Source: UBA4802 sp964509195
GTDB lineage: Bacteria; Spirochaetota; UBA4802; UB4802
NCBI GenBank assembly: GCA_964509195.1
Contig: CAZDWJ010000001.1
Coordinates: 248,001 to 312,000, forward strand
Reading direction: 5' to 3'
DNA length: 64,000 nucleotides
The notes beneath the pieces were generated by a model. The model was given only the letters and a program-made list of their open reading frames with translations, was not told the DNA's origin and did no database searches. Positions within the stretch are counted from its first letter, which is position 1. Each line of letters opens with the position of its first letter. The position numbers and the translations under genes were made by a program. Positions 34,001 through 42,986 of this stretch are shown here, piece after piece.

Positions 34001-36676
34001 ACCATACGCTTTGTCACCATGCACTGGCAGGTTGATAGCATTGATGGGATAAGTGGCAGTGACACAGATAAAGTCAAACTAACCCTGATTGATTCATACA
34101 ATGATTCAGAATATGCACAGGAGTCATTTGCACGCAGTAAAAGCGATGTGTATACAAATCTTTATGGCGATAAATCCAAAAAAGAACTCGCTCAGACTAT
34201 GGAATCCGCTTTAAAAGTAACATATAGTACCATTAATTCAGCTACCATCAAACGAAAATTTCACAAACCCATGGATATGCGCTTTTACCGTAATATTCAC
34301 TGCTGGATTAACATGCGCTCGTTTACACCAGGTGATGTGTTGATATTCCGCGTATATTCTTCAGACAATGATTACCTTGAATATTCGTACAATCCACAGT
34401 TTTTACACACGTGGGAAGACCTTGTAGTTTCATTACAGTGCCAGCATACCAATGTTCATTTTATAAAAAAAGAAGGGAATCCTGATCTTAAACGCATAAT
34501 AGCTATCACCGTTTCGGTTCAAAATACAAATACAACTGGTGAATTTTGGCTCAACGATATCTATGCCACTGACCCCATGACACTTGAAGATACTGCTTCC
34601 TGGTATGAAGGGACTATAAAAATTACAAAACCGCTTGCTCGCACTGAAGCGGGAACTCCTGTGTTATCTGACATTAGCCTGTCATTTTTAAAAAAACAAC
34701 ACGGAAATAATTTTTATACGATAGGGCAGCCATACAATGATATTTCTGAAGACTATAGTCAGGCAACATTGACCTGTGCAGTGCTTCCGTACTGGCACAC
34801 GTCATTAGATTTTGTTCAGGAACAATCTAGGACCGATAGTCTTAATGAACAGGTTATACCCACAAAACGGGGAACAACCAATATACAGCAATTCCACTTT
34901 TCGTCAACTCTGTCGCCACCAGATACAACTATTCCACAGCTTAATGTACTATATAATTATGAAAACTTCTCCAACAGGCAGGCGTATTATCAGGATGTAA
35001 ATACATTTGACTATGATACCAGCAAAATAACACATCAGGCAACTTTTGGTTTGCAGCAATCATTACATAATGTAGCAGGCGGAGATTTGTCATACAGGTT
35101 GCTTCTTGATACATCATTCAAAGAAGACATATTCAAGGAATATAGCCAGTCACTGGCATCAGGATTCAGTACACAAAAAAAACAGCGACAATCATGTTTA
35201 CTTACTATTAGTTACCAGTTTCCCCATTTTTATATTTCTCCTGGGTTGCAGCTGTTATCAGAAGAATTCCTCACCTACTCAGGAACAGTAACTGAAATTA
35301 ATCCGGTTTTGTCCCAGGAGTTAAGTTCAGGGTATCATGTTCCCTTTCTGTATAACGACAGCATCAAGTTTATTGAGCGCCTGAAAAAATGTTCTCTTGT
35401 ATTGGGGATGCAGCGCTATAAATTCTTAAATCCTACTATAAAATATGAATTTTCATACTTTGAAAATCAGTTTAAAGATTTACAACCATTTGATTCCTGG
35501 TTATACTTTGGTTTCAACCGTACCCGCTCCACTCAAGGTTTTTTATCGAGTACACTTTCACTGCCCATTAATCTACAATCATTCTTTCCCAGTATAAAAA
35601 GCTGCTCAATACAATATACACGAGCCAGCACACTAAACGAGATAAACGTCCCCTATGAAGGTGAATCAATAAACTTCTATGAAGAAAAATTTGGTGCAGC
35701 CCGATATTTCAATTCATGTGCAAGCCCGGTATACAATTTACTACAATATCCTCCATGGCATTTTTTCAAAGGCAGGTCAAACTACGCTACAGGCCGTGAT
35801 TTTGTAAGCCATACATTATCGTCTCAGCCAAACGTTAATAGTGCACAATTTTCAGACTACAACAACTATTTCAGGCTTTTAGATAATGCTTCATTTGCAA
35901 TTAGCTGTGAACTATCTCCATTTATAGTATTTGCCAATAGTAGCATACATGCTGTATCTGATCGTAATGGCGTTAACACACCAGCCCAACAGGTAGTTAC
36001 TTATACAATAGTTTCATCAGTATCCTGTGATTTGATGAAGATATTTTCTTCTGGTTTTTTCAGGCCTAACAGGCCTGATCTCCCCTATCACTCAGCAACA
36101 GTATTATTAGAATATCAGTTTAATAAATATTTACGTATTACATCTAATATTGTAACAGATGAGCATACACCTGCTATTGGTACAACATTCAAATGGGATA
36201 GATCCAGTATTGCAGCAAAATTTGGAATAAGCTACCGTACTCAAAAATGGCATGATTTTATCCCATTAGATGAGAATGAGCGATCAGCAAAGGATGATAT
36301 CTATTTTTACAATATGCTGGTACAGTCACCTTATACTAATGTTGATAAAGGATATACATTTTCCACAATTTACGAAACAGATGTCCCATTCATGTATGAT
36401 TTTTTTAGCAGCTGGTATACATTAACAGCGCTGCCAATATTTAGATTAGAATATCTCATGACACTTAACAGATATAACTATACCTATTATACTTCTCCAG
36501 AACCCTACGACCTTTACAGCATATCATCCAGCCTGACACTCAATGTACATAAAAATGTACAGGGACAATGTATTGCACGTGGCATTCTGGAACGTTATAG
36601 GAACAGAGAAACAAATGACGTTAACCGTGAGATTGTATCATACGAATTAGGTTTTCAATTCAGACTGTTATTTTAA
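31043..36676 (+). CDS. Giant SprA-like outer-membrane protein
   Basis: 1877 residues with an N-terminal signal sequence (about 1-23). Residues 140-260 resemble the SprA family: LHIEGKAGKRLTLYIDHDSQQ, YRAVEDDEVLREINAGDITI and YAVYDDTTSKGMGIDFTIK. SprA-like repeats of the form SDYTINFSTGTIALLKAF and ESLYSVDPTSGFFQF follow. At about 840-920 there are calcium-type loops (DSDGDGILDSEDTNRNG). The C-terminus ends in alternating polar/aromatic strands with a final Phe, as in outer-membrane barrels. SprA is the translocon of the type IX secretion system in Bacteroidota, usually about 2300-2400 residues. No other T9SS gene is in the window. Confidence 0.65.
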   Translation: MKSLSTIIVIGVLLTSATAIVISQQLSPSFRQLIDEYITTHKVKEEKTDTPTAALQASEDHSQSPFEYNPGDWTKYIIEPHYKYTIPGSETLMEEEPYDILSYGSLNLNLRYGKSFFTSNKYKRFDEDKPTSTLILSGFTPEQTMQLHIEGKAGKRLTLYIDHDSQQRTNTYIMQYRAVEDDEVLREINAGDITIKVNNSKYAVYDDTTSKGMGIDFTIKKDNLQLKAFGSVAKGVSEIERFKGNYSSASITLQEYQYTKATYYQLEPFKRYDNLDTPPSNYSTTIAWTSSPANPSTYTPYPVTIDSFGFELYVDEAITQNKAGLLELHKWDDTSIILGYFRRLQLGSDYTINFSTGTIALLKAFKPQAKIFAVYTHNGGSTQSSDPSAVTTHPQFPGKICVFIKCGPSIHEDANYNRSLDPGEDVNNDGVLNLDIYEIRGIYNTGLQNIRAEDVKISFFNNLFPMSKSDIQQLGNFFVDYNSGTITFKLREPFKPLLPAQSRNIIYTESQNQQAYVVSQYRVAIAGYSQSRGFQLKHVNIIPDTVRVKINGTQISESLYSVDPTSGFFQFTNPGNPVITPETDIEISYQYLPFEGQAQQFIGGMRADYALNKNINIGSTILYTTQGMASTIPLLGNEPTQSTVIEADSSIELHPHDISAFASKIVQSEISAPIMFKGYAEYAKSYHSINTFGKGLIDDFESIYSGLTLSMSEKDWILGSLPDGFTQDTRARIYYKFYRDINNPETLYGLNFTPIDIPYSKKPGPYNVATGHIPESIQTEQSQRSLGFNFDFSSGSYISIVTRTLSPKPIDLSNLAYVEIWYRSTGGTGTVEMYLDIGSINEDSDGDGILDSEDTNRNGFLDYDTNRNISEDTGYTFNNPFSTIVGSGPGVSSTTIGDGVLNTEDLNDNGMLDTSEQYLRIPGLSLPLSVNLADTSWKSIRIYVNKNNPSHYTQNPSAFNDILKKIYSVRLLLHNTTFNTGTILIDTIRFVTMHWQVDSIDGISGSDTDKVKLTLIDSYNDSEYAQESFARSKSDVYTNLYGDKSKKELAQTMESALKVTYSTINSATIKRKFHKPMDMRFYRNIHCWINMRSFTPGDVLIFRVYSSDNDYLEYSYNPQFLHTWEDLVVSLQCQHTNVHFIKKEGNPDLKRIIAITVSVQNTNTTGEFWLNDIYATDPMTLEDTASWYEGTIKITKPLARTEAGTPVLSDISLSFLKKQHGNNFYTIGQPYNDISEDYSQATLTCAVLPYWHTSLDFVQEQSRTDSLNEQVIPTKRGTTNIQQFHFSSTLSPPDTTIPQLNVLYNYENFSNRQAYYQDVNTFDYDTSKITHQATFGLQQSLHNVAGGDLSYRLLLDTSFKEDIFKEYSQSLASGFSTQKKQRQSCLLTISYQFPHFYISPGLQLLSEEFLTYSGTVTEINPVLSQELSSGYHVPFLYNDSIKFIERLKKCSLVLGMQRYKFLNPTIKYEFSYFENQFKDLQPFDSWLYFGFNRTRSTQGFLSSTLSLPINLQSFFPSIKSCSIQYTRASTLNEINVPYEGESINFYEEKFGAARYFNSCASPVYNLLQYPPWHFFKGRSNYATGRDFVSHTLSSQPNVNSAQFSDYNNYFRLLDNASFAISCELSPFIVFANSSIHAVSDRNGVNTPAQQVVTYTIVSSVSCDLMKIFSSGFFRPNRPDLPYHSATVLLEYQFNKYLRITSNIVTDEHTPAIGTTFKWDRSSIAAKFGISYRTQKWHDFIPLDENERSAKDDIYFYNMLVQSPYTNVDKGYTFSTIYETDVPFMYDFFSSWYTLTALPIFRLEYLMTLNRYNYTYYTSPEPYDLYSISSSLTLNVHKNVQGQCIARGILERYRNRETNDVNREIVSYELGFQFRLLF

Positions 36677-36692
36677 AAAATATTCATACAAA

Positions 36693-37799
36693 TCAGAAAC
36701 CAAATAGTTGTTTCAGCATATTTTTTATCTTTTTGAATTTACCCTGCAACGCAATCGAAAAACTTCTATCTCTCTGGTTTTGCAATATAGTATTGGTTGT
36801 CATTTCAACTAGCTCCCACAATTTCTTCTGATCAGGGCAATGCACAAAATAATCAATATGAACCTGAAATGCCCCTTTGTATTTGCGCCCACCTCCATCA
36901 GGTGTTATATTTTTTATAAGTTCATTTAAATCAAAATCTTCATTTTTTGTCCTGAATGAAGCATCAATATCTAATTTAGTGCGGTTATTGTGATAGATTG
37001 CTCCATACACCACCACAAGTTCAACATCATTGTTCTGTAATAGATAATCAGCAATTATGGCAATAGTATCGCGATACTTCTCTTCAACAAATCCAACACC
37101 GGTAATTAGCCAATCTTTATAATTTACAGCGTTATTCATCGCCTTCTGCAACAGACTCATTGCATAGGGAGTTAACGGAGTATTTTCTATTCTTTCGATT
37201 AATTCCATTCTACAAAAAGGTGTAATATACTCCAGTGCCATTCTGTCATATTCGCCCACATGACGGAATCCATCAGAATCTGTCTTAATACCCAGATACA
37301 ACGCTGTTGCCAGATTTGAAATTTCGTCAGATGTGAACACTGATATATTTTTCATGATCAAAGCACAGAGCGTGCTTGTTGAAGATACTTCATCAGTCAA
37401 TATTCTAAAACGTGCTGGGATATCATGTTTGGCTGGTGTATGATGATCTAAATGTAGTATACACGGAGTGGCAGAAAAATTAGCCTCCAAGATAGCTGTC
37501 TGGTAATCACATACAATATACCCCGAATATCGTTTTATATTGATTTCGCGTATGCTCTCAACAATATCCAGTGGGATTTTAAATACTGAAATAAATTCTC
37601 TATTGGATGGCAGGGAAGGGGGCATGAAACCAAAAATAGACGCTTTAACATGAACTATCGTACACAATTTCCAGAAAAAATATGATGAAGCTATGGCATC
37701 AGGATCAGGTGAACCTTTTATAATAATTGCCACATTTTCCTGTTCCTGTAATAGCGATAGAATCTCCTTAGCTGCTGCATCAAAATTAATATTCATCAT
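36693..37799 (-). CDS. DHH-family phosphoesterase (NrnA-like)
   Basis: 368 residues from ATG 37799 (a TTG at 37817 is also in frame; neither has a clear ribosome site). The DHH domain has GSPDPDAIASSYFF, VCDYQ and the HLDHHTPA motif. The C-terminal DHHA1 domain has GGGRKYKGAFQVHI (the GGGx substrate loop). Members degrade nanoRNA, pAp or cyclic dinucleotide products. Here the protein comes last after a sigma factor and a SpoIIE-like gene; it starts 30 bp after the latter's end. A link to cyclic-dinucleotide breakdown is plausible but unproven. Confidence 0.82.
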   Translation of the reverse strand: MMNINFDAAAKEILSLLQEQENVAIIIKGSPDPDAIASSYFFWKLCTIVHVKASIFGFMPPSLPSNREFISVFKIPLDIVESIREINIKRYSGYIVCDYQTAILEANFSATPCILHLDHHTPAKHDIPARFRILTDEVSSTSTLCALIMKNISVFTSDEISNLATALYLGIKTDSDGFRHVGEYDRMALEYITPFCRMELIERIENTPLTPYAMSLLQKAMNNAVNYKDWLITGVGFVEEKYRDTIAIIADYLLQNNDVELVVVYGAIYHNNRTKLDIDASFRTKNEDFDLNELIKNITPDGGGRKYKGAFQVHIDYFVHCPDQKKLWELVEMTTNTILQNQRDRSFSIALQGKFKKIKNMLKQLFGF

Positions 37800-37829
37800 G
37801 TTAACGATAAAATACAAGGGATAAAAACA

Positions 37830-39986
37830 TTAATCAATTCTAAAAATTATAATACTGATATCTTCCTTCACTGCAGTATTGCTTGTATATGTATCAATGT
37901 CAGCAGAAATACGCCGTATTAAAAGAGCAGGGCTTTCACTATTATGGAGTCGTATCAGATCCTTTATTCTTCCAATAGAATAGGGCTGTCCCATCTGATT
38001 TACAGCACCAGTGATCCCATTAGAATAAATACATCCAATACATGGTCCCTTTACTATATATTCCTTTGATTCATAGATAAACTCTTTCTCAATTCCTATT
38101 GGAATGCCTTTGGTATCAAGTTCTATAAAACTGTCATTAGTAATTTCATACATAATCAGTGGATTAAAAGCTGCATTAATATATTTTAACGATAACGCTT
38201 CTGAATTAAAAGTAAAACAAAATGATGTTGCATATCGTTCAGTAAATTTTGATGTACATACTACCCAGTTTAATAGTTGCAGTATTTTTTCTGGTGTATC
38301 ATACGTGGGTGATAATGATTCAAAAGCCGCATAAAGCTCCAGTGCCAGCACCGCAGCATCCACTCCACTATAGGAGCAATCGGAAATTAAAAATGCAAGT
38401 GCGTTTTTATGTAAAACCTTAGCATTAAAGAATTCTCCTCCTAAATTAGAATTATTCATAAAAAAAGAACTTATTCGTATATGGTCTATTGAGGGCATCT
38501 GCCGGGGTATAATTGAATTTTTTATAGCACTCACTACTAAATTATCATGTTCCCCAATCTGTTTTGCTTTTACTTCTTCAATCTGAAGCGAGTTGACTAA
38601 AGCACTATTAAACTTTACACGATACAATTCCATAAACTCAATTTCATTAAATGTGTAAGGCCTCCCTTCCCTGTGTGGTCCTATAAAAAGAATGCCTATA
38701 AGCTTCTCTGACTGATCAAAACATGGAAGAATAACATCAACGGAACTGATCTTAACCAGTACCAGCACATCATCAAATGGCTTTACTGTTTCATCAGTAT
38801 AGAATAATGATTGGTGTATGGTTGTTTTAACCATCTGACACAACTGAACCAATGAATCATCAGCAGATACCCTTTTTACCTGAGGTGGTTGTCCCATAGT
38901 ATGGCTTAGAATATATGCTTTTTCAGATTCATTATACATTAAAAATGAAGCAGATGTTACATTGAATAAATATTCCAGTGAATCCACTGTGGTGGCAAAG
39001 AACCTGTCCCAGTATGTAGGATCCCCTTCAAATTCTTCAACCTGTGACAATGACTGTATAAAATCATTGAAACGTTTTTCTAATTGGGTATATTCTCTTT
39101 TAATTAATTTTTCTAAGTAGGGCTGTATTACTCTGGTAAACAGTACCAAATATATGAAATTTAAAAATGCAACAGCAACTGCAGGGATCTGCCCTCCCAC
39201 CAAAAAATAACGGTAACTATTAACAAGAATCCAGTATGTTGGAATTACTGTGAATAGCAATACAATGCCATAATACCCAATTTTAAAATAAAACTCCTTA
39301 AAGTTAAGATACCGCTCATCAGAGATAGCATGGTTATTAATATATAACAACAGCAACGCTGCAGAGGAAATTCCTAAACTGTGATATTCATAACGTTTGA
39401 AAACATATGGCATAATAATAAAAGATACAAGTATTATAAGTGCACCAACATGGTTTCCCATGAACACATAAAACAATTGATACCTGAACGAAGCATTCTC
39501 CAGACGACGTACCTTATAAAATAATGTTAAAAAAGTCCCCAGTATATAGAAAACAAAAACAACCAGGTACAGCATCACCAGGTGCCCATACACAAACTGA
39601 ATGTGTATATTAACAAATGAAGCTGAAAGGATGATACCATCGGATGCCACTGTAACTAAAAAAGTGATTATACCGGGAATTGCTGAAATTATAATAACAA
39701 ATAGAGGACTCTTTTTTTCCCAGCGCGGGAATATCTGTGTATAATGAAAGAATGACTGATTAATAATTATAATCAATCCAAAATACACGCGCGTTAAGAG
39801 TGTCACATCAATATTCGGGATAAAAAAAGGAACCAGTAAACAGGATACCATCCCTGCTGTAAGCAACGCAATTAATGAAAACAACCTGTTTACCGCATAA
39901 GAAAAACGCTTCAGTACATTAATAAGTACAACATATAACGCATACACAACAGTGAAAAAACACACAAGGACAATACTATATTTCAA
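37830..39986 (-). CDS. Membrane protein with GAF-like and degenerate SpoIIE (PP2C) phosphatase domains
   Basis: 718 residues: eight or so N-terminal helices (about 1-285, sensor-like), a GAF-like region (about 320-470), and a SpoIIE fold (about 500-718). The metal-binding acids are partly lost. GGDxxD reads GGEFFN, TDG reads SNG (YSNGITG), and DD reads ED. The Asp in ISDCSYSGVDAA is kept. It may be an inactive or altered phosphatase that acts as a sensor. TTG start with GGAAGG upstream. It lies 109 bp after a sigma factor gene on the same strand, recalling partner-switching control, though no anti-sigma gene is present. Confidence 0.8.
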   Translation of the reverse strand: MKYSIVLVCFFTVVYALYVVLINVLKRFSYAVNRLFSLIALLTAGMVSCLLVPFFIPNIDVTLLTRVYFGLIIIINQSFFHYTQIFPRWEKKSPLFVIIISAIPGIITFLVTVASDGIILSASFVNIHIQFVYGHLVMLYLVVFVFYILGTFLTLFYKVRRLENASFRYQLFYVFMGNHVGALIILVSFIIMPYVFKRYEYHSLGISSAALLLLYINNHAISDERYLNFKEFYFKIGYYGIVLLFTVIPTYWILVNSYRYFLVGGQIPAVAVAFLNFIYLVLFTRVIQPYLEKLIKREYTQLEKRFNDFIQSLSQVEEFEGDPTYWDRFFATTVDSLEYLFNVTSASFLMYNESEKAYILSHTMGQPPQVKRVSADDSLVQLCQMVKTTIHQSLFYTDETVKPFDDVLVLVKISSVDVILPCFDQSEKLIGILFIGPHREGRPYTFNEIEFMELYRVKFNSALVNSLQIEEVKAKQIGEHDNLVVSAIKNSIIPRQMPSIDHIRISSFFMNNSNLGGEFFNAKVLHKNALAFLISDCSYSGVDAAVLALELYAAFESLSPTYDTPEKILQLLNWVVCTSKFTERYATSFCFTFNSEALSLKYINAAFNPLIMYEITNDSFIELDTKGIPIGIEKEFIYESKEYIVKGPCIGCIYSNGITGAVNQMGQPYSIGRIKDLIRLHNSESPALLIRRISADIDTYTSNTAVKEDISIIIFRID

Positions 39987-40095
39987 AGCAAAACCTTCCG
40001 ATATCTATGATTTTTAGGTGTACAAATCACAAAACAAGCTACTTCTACAATAGATATCGATAAATTTCAAGCTAAATAATACACATCTCCATGCT

Positions 40096-40641
40096 TTATT
40101 GATATGCAATAGTATTCATTAACTTTTGCTTTATTTTTTGATTCACAGCAGCAAGCTTTCTTTTAATGTAATAATATGAAACTCCTTGCTCAGCAGCCAA
40201 CTGTACATATTTCTTTTTATGAAAATATTTATCAAATATCAGATTCTGATCATGATGATCAAGTTCCTGAATTACATCATATAGTGTATTTACTACCATG
40301 CCGTCTATTACAGTTTCTTCGATATTGTTATTTTGTAAATCAATCACAGTATCTATAGCAATCATACTATCATGATTGCTCTCTTTGCATTTTTTTTGCC
40401 GTATATTTTCTTTGCGCAGCCGTGAAATACAGCAATTCCGTGTTGCCTTCCCAATATAGTTTTTTGTTTTTAATGAGTGTGGATCACCACAAAAACCAGC
40501 ATTGAGTAGTTTCAGGAAAACATCATGAAAAATATCTTCACTATCATCTTTATCTGTACAAAACTTTGCAATGATACTTTTTACATAGCTACCATACAGT
40601 ACATAACATTGTGCAATACAATCATTACTTTTACGACTCAT
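40096..40641 (-). CDS. Sigma-70 family (ECF-like) RNA polymerase sigma factor
   Basis: 181 residues with two regions. Region 2 (DSEDIFHDVFLKLLN...LKTKNYIGKATRNCCISRLRKE, about 30-80) and region 4 (ELDHHDQNLIFDKYFHKKKYVQLAAEQGVSYYYIKRKLAAVNQKI, about 125-175) match ECF factors, with a 45-residue linker. GGAGG precedes the ATG. Its -10/-35 target is not known. It is followed on the same strand by the SpoIIE-like membrane protein. Divergent from the DNA methyltransferase gene over 144 bp. Confidence 0.8.
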   Translation of the reverse strand: MSRKSNDCIAQCYVLYGSYVKSIIAKFCTDKDDSEDIFHDVFLKLLNAGFCGDPHSLKTKNYIGKATRNCCISRLRKENIRQKKCKESNHDSMIAIDTVIDLQNNNIEETVIDGMVVNTLYDVIQELDHHDQNLIFDKYFHKKKYVQLAAEQGVSYYYIKRKLAAVNQKIKQKLMNTIAYQ

Positions 40642-40785
40642 ACATATCCTCCAGAGTATTCCATAATTTTTTTGATTATCATTGCATTAATACTATGTAT
40701 TTTCTTCTCAATTTATGATATATCTGAAATTGAGAAAAATTTTTGATATATTTAAAGTTACATTCTATACAACAGGACGGGAAGT

Positions 40786-41469
40786 ATGCATAAGCCACCA
40801 TTAAACATCCAGACTACAACGTTGTGGAATTACCCTTCACAGCATTATGGTACTACACAACAGGGCGATCAGAACTACCCTGGTGCTACACCATCATACA
40901 TCATTTGGAATCTACTTATGCGCTATACAAAAAAAGGAGACCTGGTTGTTGATCCTATGTGTGGCAGTGGAACCACCATTGATGTATGCAAAGACATCGG
41001 AAGAAAATGCTTAGGATACGATATACACCCCTACCGAAAAGACATTATCAAAGCAGATGCACGAAAATTGCCTCTTGAAAATAATAAAGCTGATTTTGTC
41101 TTTATTGACCCTCCCTACGGCGATAACATCACTTACTCAGATGAAAAGGACTGTATTGGAAAACTTAAAGCAACAGAGACAGAATACTTCAATGCCATGG
41201 AAAGGGTTATAAAAGAAATTCACAGAATCTTAAAATCTAAATGCTACATGGGATTATACGTATGCGATTATTATAATAAAAAAGACGGTTTTATCCCCAT
41301 TGGTTTCAGGTTGTTTTCACTGTTAACAAAATACTTTTCTTCTGTTGATATAATAACGGTTGTCCGCCACAACAAGACATTGCAGATGGGGAATTATCAC
41401 AAAGCAGCACTGGAAGGCAATTTTTTCCTGCGGGGATTCAACTATCTCTTCATTATGTATAAGGAGTGA
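40786..41469 (+). CDS. Solitary DNA methyltransferase (DPPY type)
   Basis: 227 residues. The AdoMet-binding motif I is VVDPMCGSGTTIDVCKDIGRKCLGYDI and the catalytic motif IV is FVFIDPPYGDN, diagnostic of amino-methylating (N6-A or N4-C) enzymes. The N-terminal TTLWNYPSQHYGTTQQGDQNYPGATPSYI matches DNA-methylase relatives. No restriction nuclease lies next to it; the next gene is convergent. GGGAAG precedes the ATG. It may be an orphan methylase, a house-keeping regulator, or act on RNA; recognition sequence unknown. Confidence 0.75.
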   Translation: MHKPPLNIQTTTLWNYPSQHYGTTQQGDQNYPGATPSYIIWNLLMRYTKKGDLVVDPMCGSGTTIDVCKDIGRKCLGYDIHPYRKDIIKADARKLPLENNKADFVFIDPPYGDNITYSDEKDCIGKLKATETEYFNAMERVIKEIHRILKSKCYMGLYVCDYYNKKDGFIPIGFRLFSLLTKYFSSVDIITVVRHNKTLQMGNYHKAALEGNFFLRGFNYLFIMYKE

Positions 41470-41473
41470 AATT

Positions 41474-42982
41474 TCACCTAACAGATTTTACATTTCCATG
41501 GATATCGCATATTGCAAAACTCTCAGGCAATCTTACAGAAAATTGAAAATTCTCATGCCACTTACATTTACTATCGCGATAATACCATACCTTTTGGCTA
41601 CACGCTTTTTTATAATACTCGCTATGTATCTTCATTTCATCTTCATCAATTGTAGGATCTTTCATCCTGTTTATAAAACGGCACCACTTCCAAAATGCTG
41701 CAATATCTTCACGTGTAAAACCCTCCCCAAATGAATACAGCGCACTGCCTCTACATAACCGTCTGTCTTCTGGCAATCCCATGTTTTCAAAAAGTGGTAC
41801 TCCAGGGAGCATGTACAGCGGTGAAAATCCTATTATAACAGGTAGCCCGGCTAAAAAAAGTATATCGTACACACATGACTCAACGGTAGCACCAGGTAAT
41901 CCTGCAATAACATACACTACAACCTTAACCTTCCCTGCACTTTTCAATGCAATGCTTTTAATTATCTCTTTCAATTCCGGGCGATTATGATACCCAACAA
42001 CCGTCTCATCTGAAGAAACAAGTGAAAGGTTAAATTCCACAAACCCAGCATCCAGTGCATCATTCAGCACTGAAAAAAGATTAGAAGCAGTTACCCCATT
42101 CATACATAAAAAGCGCATCCCTTTTTTATGGTAGTATTTCATAAGCGATAGTAACTGTAAAGCAAAACCCTTGTGGAATAAAAAATTGTCATCCTCAAAA
42201 TTGACTATTTCTACACCGTGTGCATACAGATATTCCAATTCCTTTTGTATTGAATCAATGGTGCGCTGATAGTAGCGATAGCGACAGTGTATGGAACAAA
42301 AGGCACAATGATGCGCACATCCTTTACTGCACATGACATTTGCTATTCGTTTGCCGTAATATGTATACCAGCTATCACGGTGGGGGAAATTATGTATGAA
42401 AAATTTATTTGTGGATGAATTTTCAGTTGCAATGAGTTTTGGCAGATGTGGGCTTCTGACATTCGATCTGTATATCTCCTCTAAGAGCGTGGGCAATACC
42501 ATTTCGCCATCTCCACTCACATAAAAATCAGCCACGCCTTTTTCCATGACACTTTTTTCCGCCCAAACAGCCCATCCTCCTACAATAACTATCGCCCTTG
42601 TTTCTTCTTTAATCCTTTTTGCAAGCAATTCTACATCATGGTGATATGCGGTAAACAGCGATGTAATGCACACCACATCGTAACAATTTTTTTTAATATA
42701 GGAGATTATCGTCTCAAATGAATAGCCAAACCGTTTAAATCCGTAAAAAAGGCTAAACCATGATGTATCTTTAGTGTATATATGATTCAAATAGTGAAAA
42801 ATTTCAGGTGTTGGGATTAATTTCGATGTGCCTTTGCAACGTGCGTCAAATATATCAACCGAAAGCCAATCATACCCAGATAGCGCTTCTTTGATATAAA
42901 GAAGACCTAATGGTTCAGAACGATGAAAACTATAATAAAAGTCAAATATCGGAGGGGATACCAGAAGTACTTTAAGCTGCAT
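41474..42982 (-). CDS. B12-binding radical SAM protein
   Basis: 502 residues. An N-terminal cobalamin-binding-like domain (about 1-150; VVCITSLFTAYHHDVELLAKRIK, VIVGGWAVWAE) precedes a radical SAM core with CSKGCAHHCAFCSIH (CxxxCxxC ligands) at about residue 220. The family includes methyltransferases and lipid or cofactor modifiers; the substrate is not apparent. It lies 4 bp upstream of the VWA-FHA gene on the same strand and converges with the DNA methylase gene with a 4-bp gap. Confidence 0.82.
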   Translation of the reverse strand: MQLKVLLVSPPIFDFYYSFHRSEPLGLLYIKEALSGYDWLSVDIFDARCKGTSKLIPTPEIFHYLNHIYTKDTSWFSLFYGFKRFGYSFETIISYIKKNCYDVVCITSLFTAYHHDVELLAKRIKEETRAIVIVGGWAVWAEKSVMEKGVADFYVSGDGEMVLPTLLEEIYRSNVRSPHLPKLIATENSSTNKFFIHNFPHRDSWYTYYGKRIANVMCSKGCAHHCAFCSIHCRYRYYQRTIDSIQKELEYLYAHGVEIVNFEDDNFLFHKGFALQLLSLMKYYHKKGMRFLCMNGVTASNLFSVLNDALDAGFVEFNLSLVSSDETVVGYHNRPELKEIIKSIALKSAGKVKVVVYVIAGLPGATVESCVYDILFLAGLPVIIGFSPLYMLPGVPLFENMGLPEDRRLCRGSALYSFGEGFTREDIAAFWKWCRFINRMKDPTIDEDEMKIHSEYYKKACSQKVWYYRDSKCKWHENFQFSVRLPESFAICDIHGNVKSVR

Positions 42983-42986
42983 ACCA

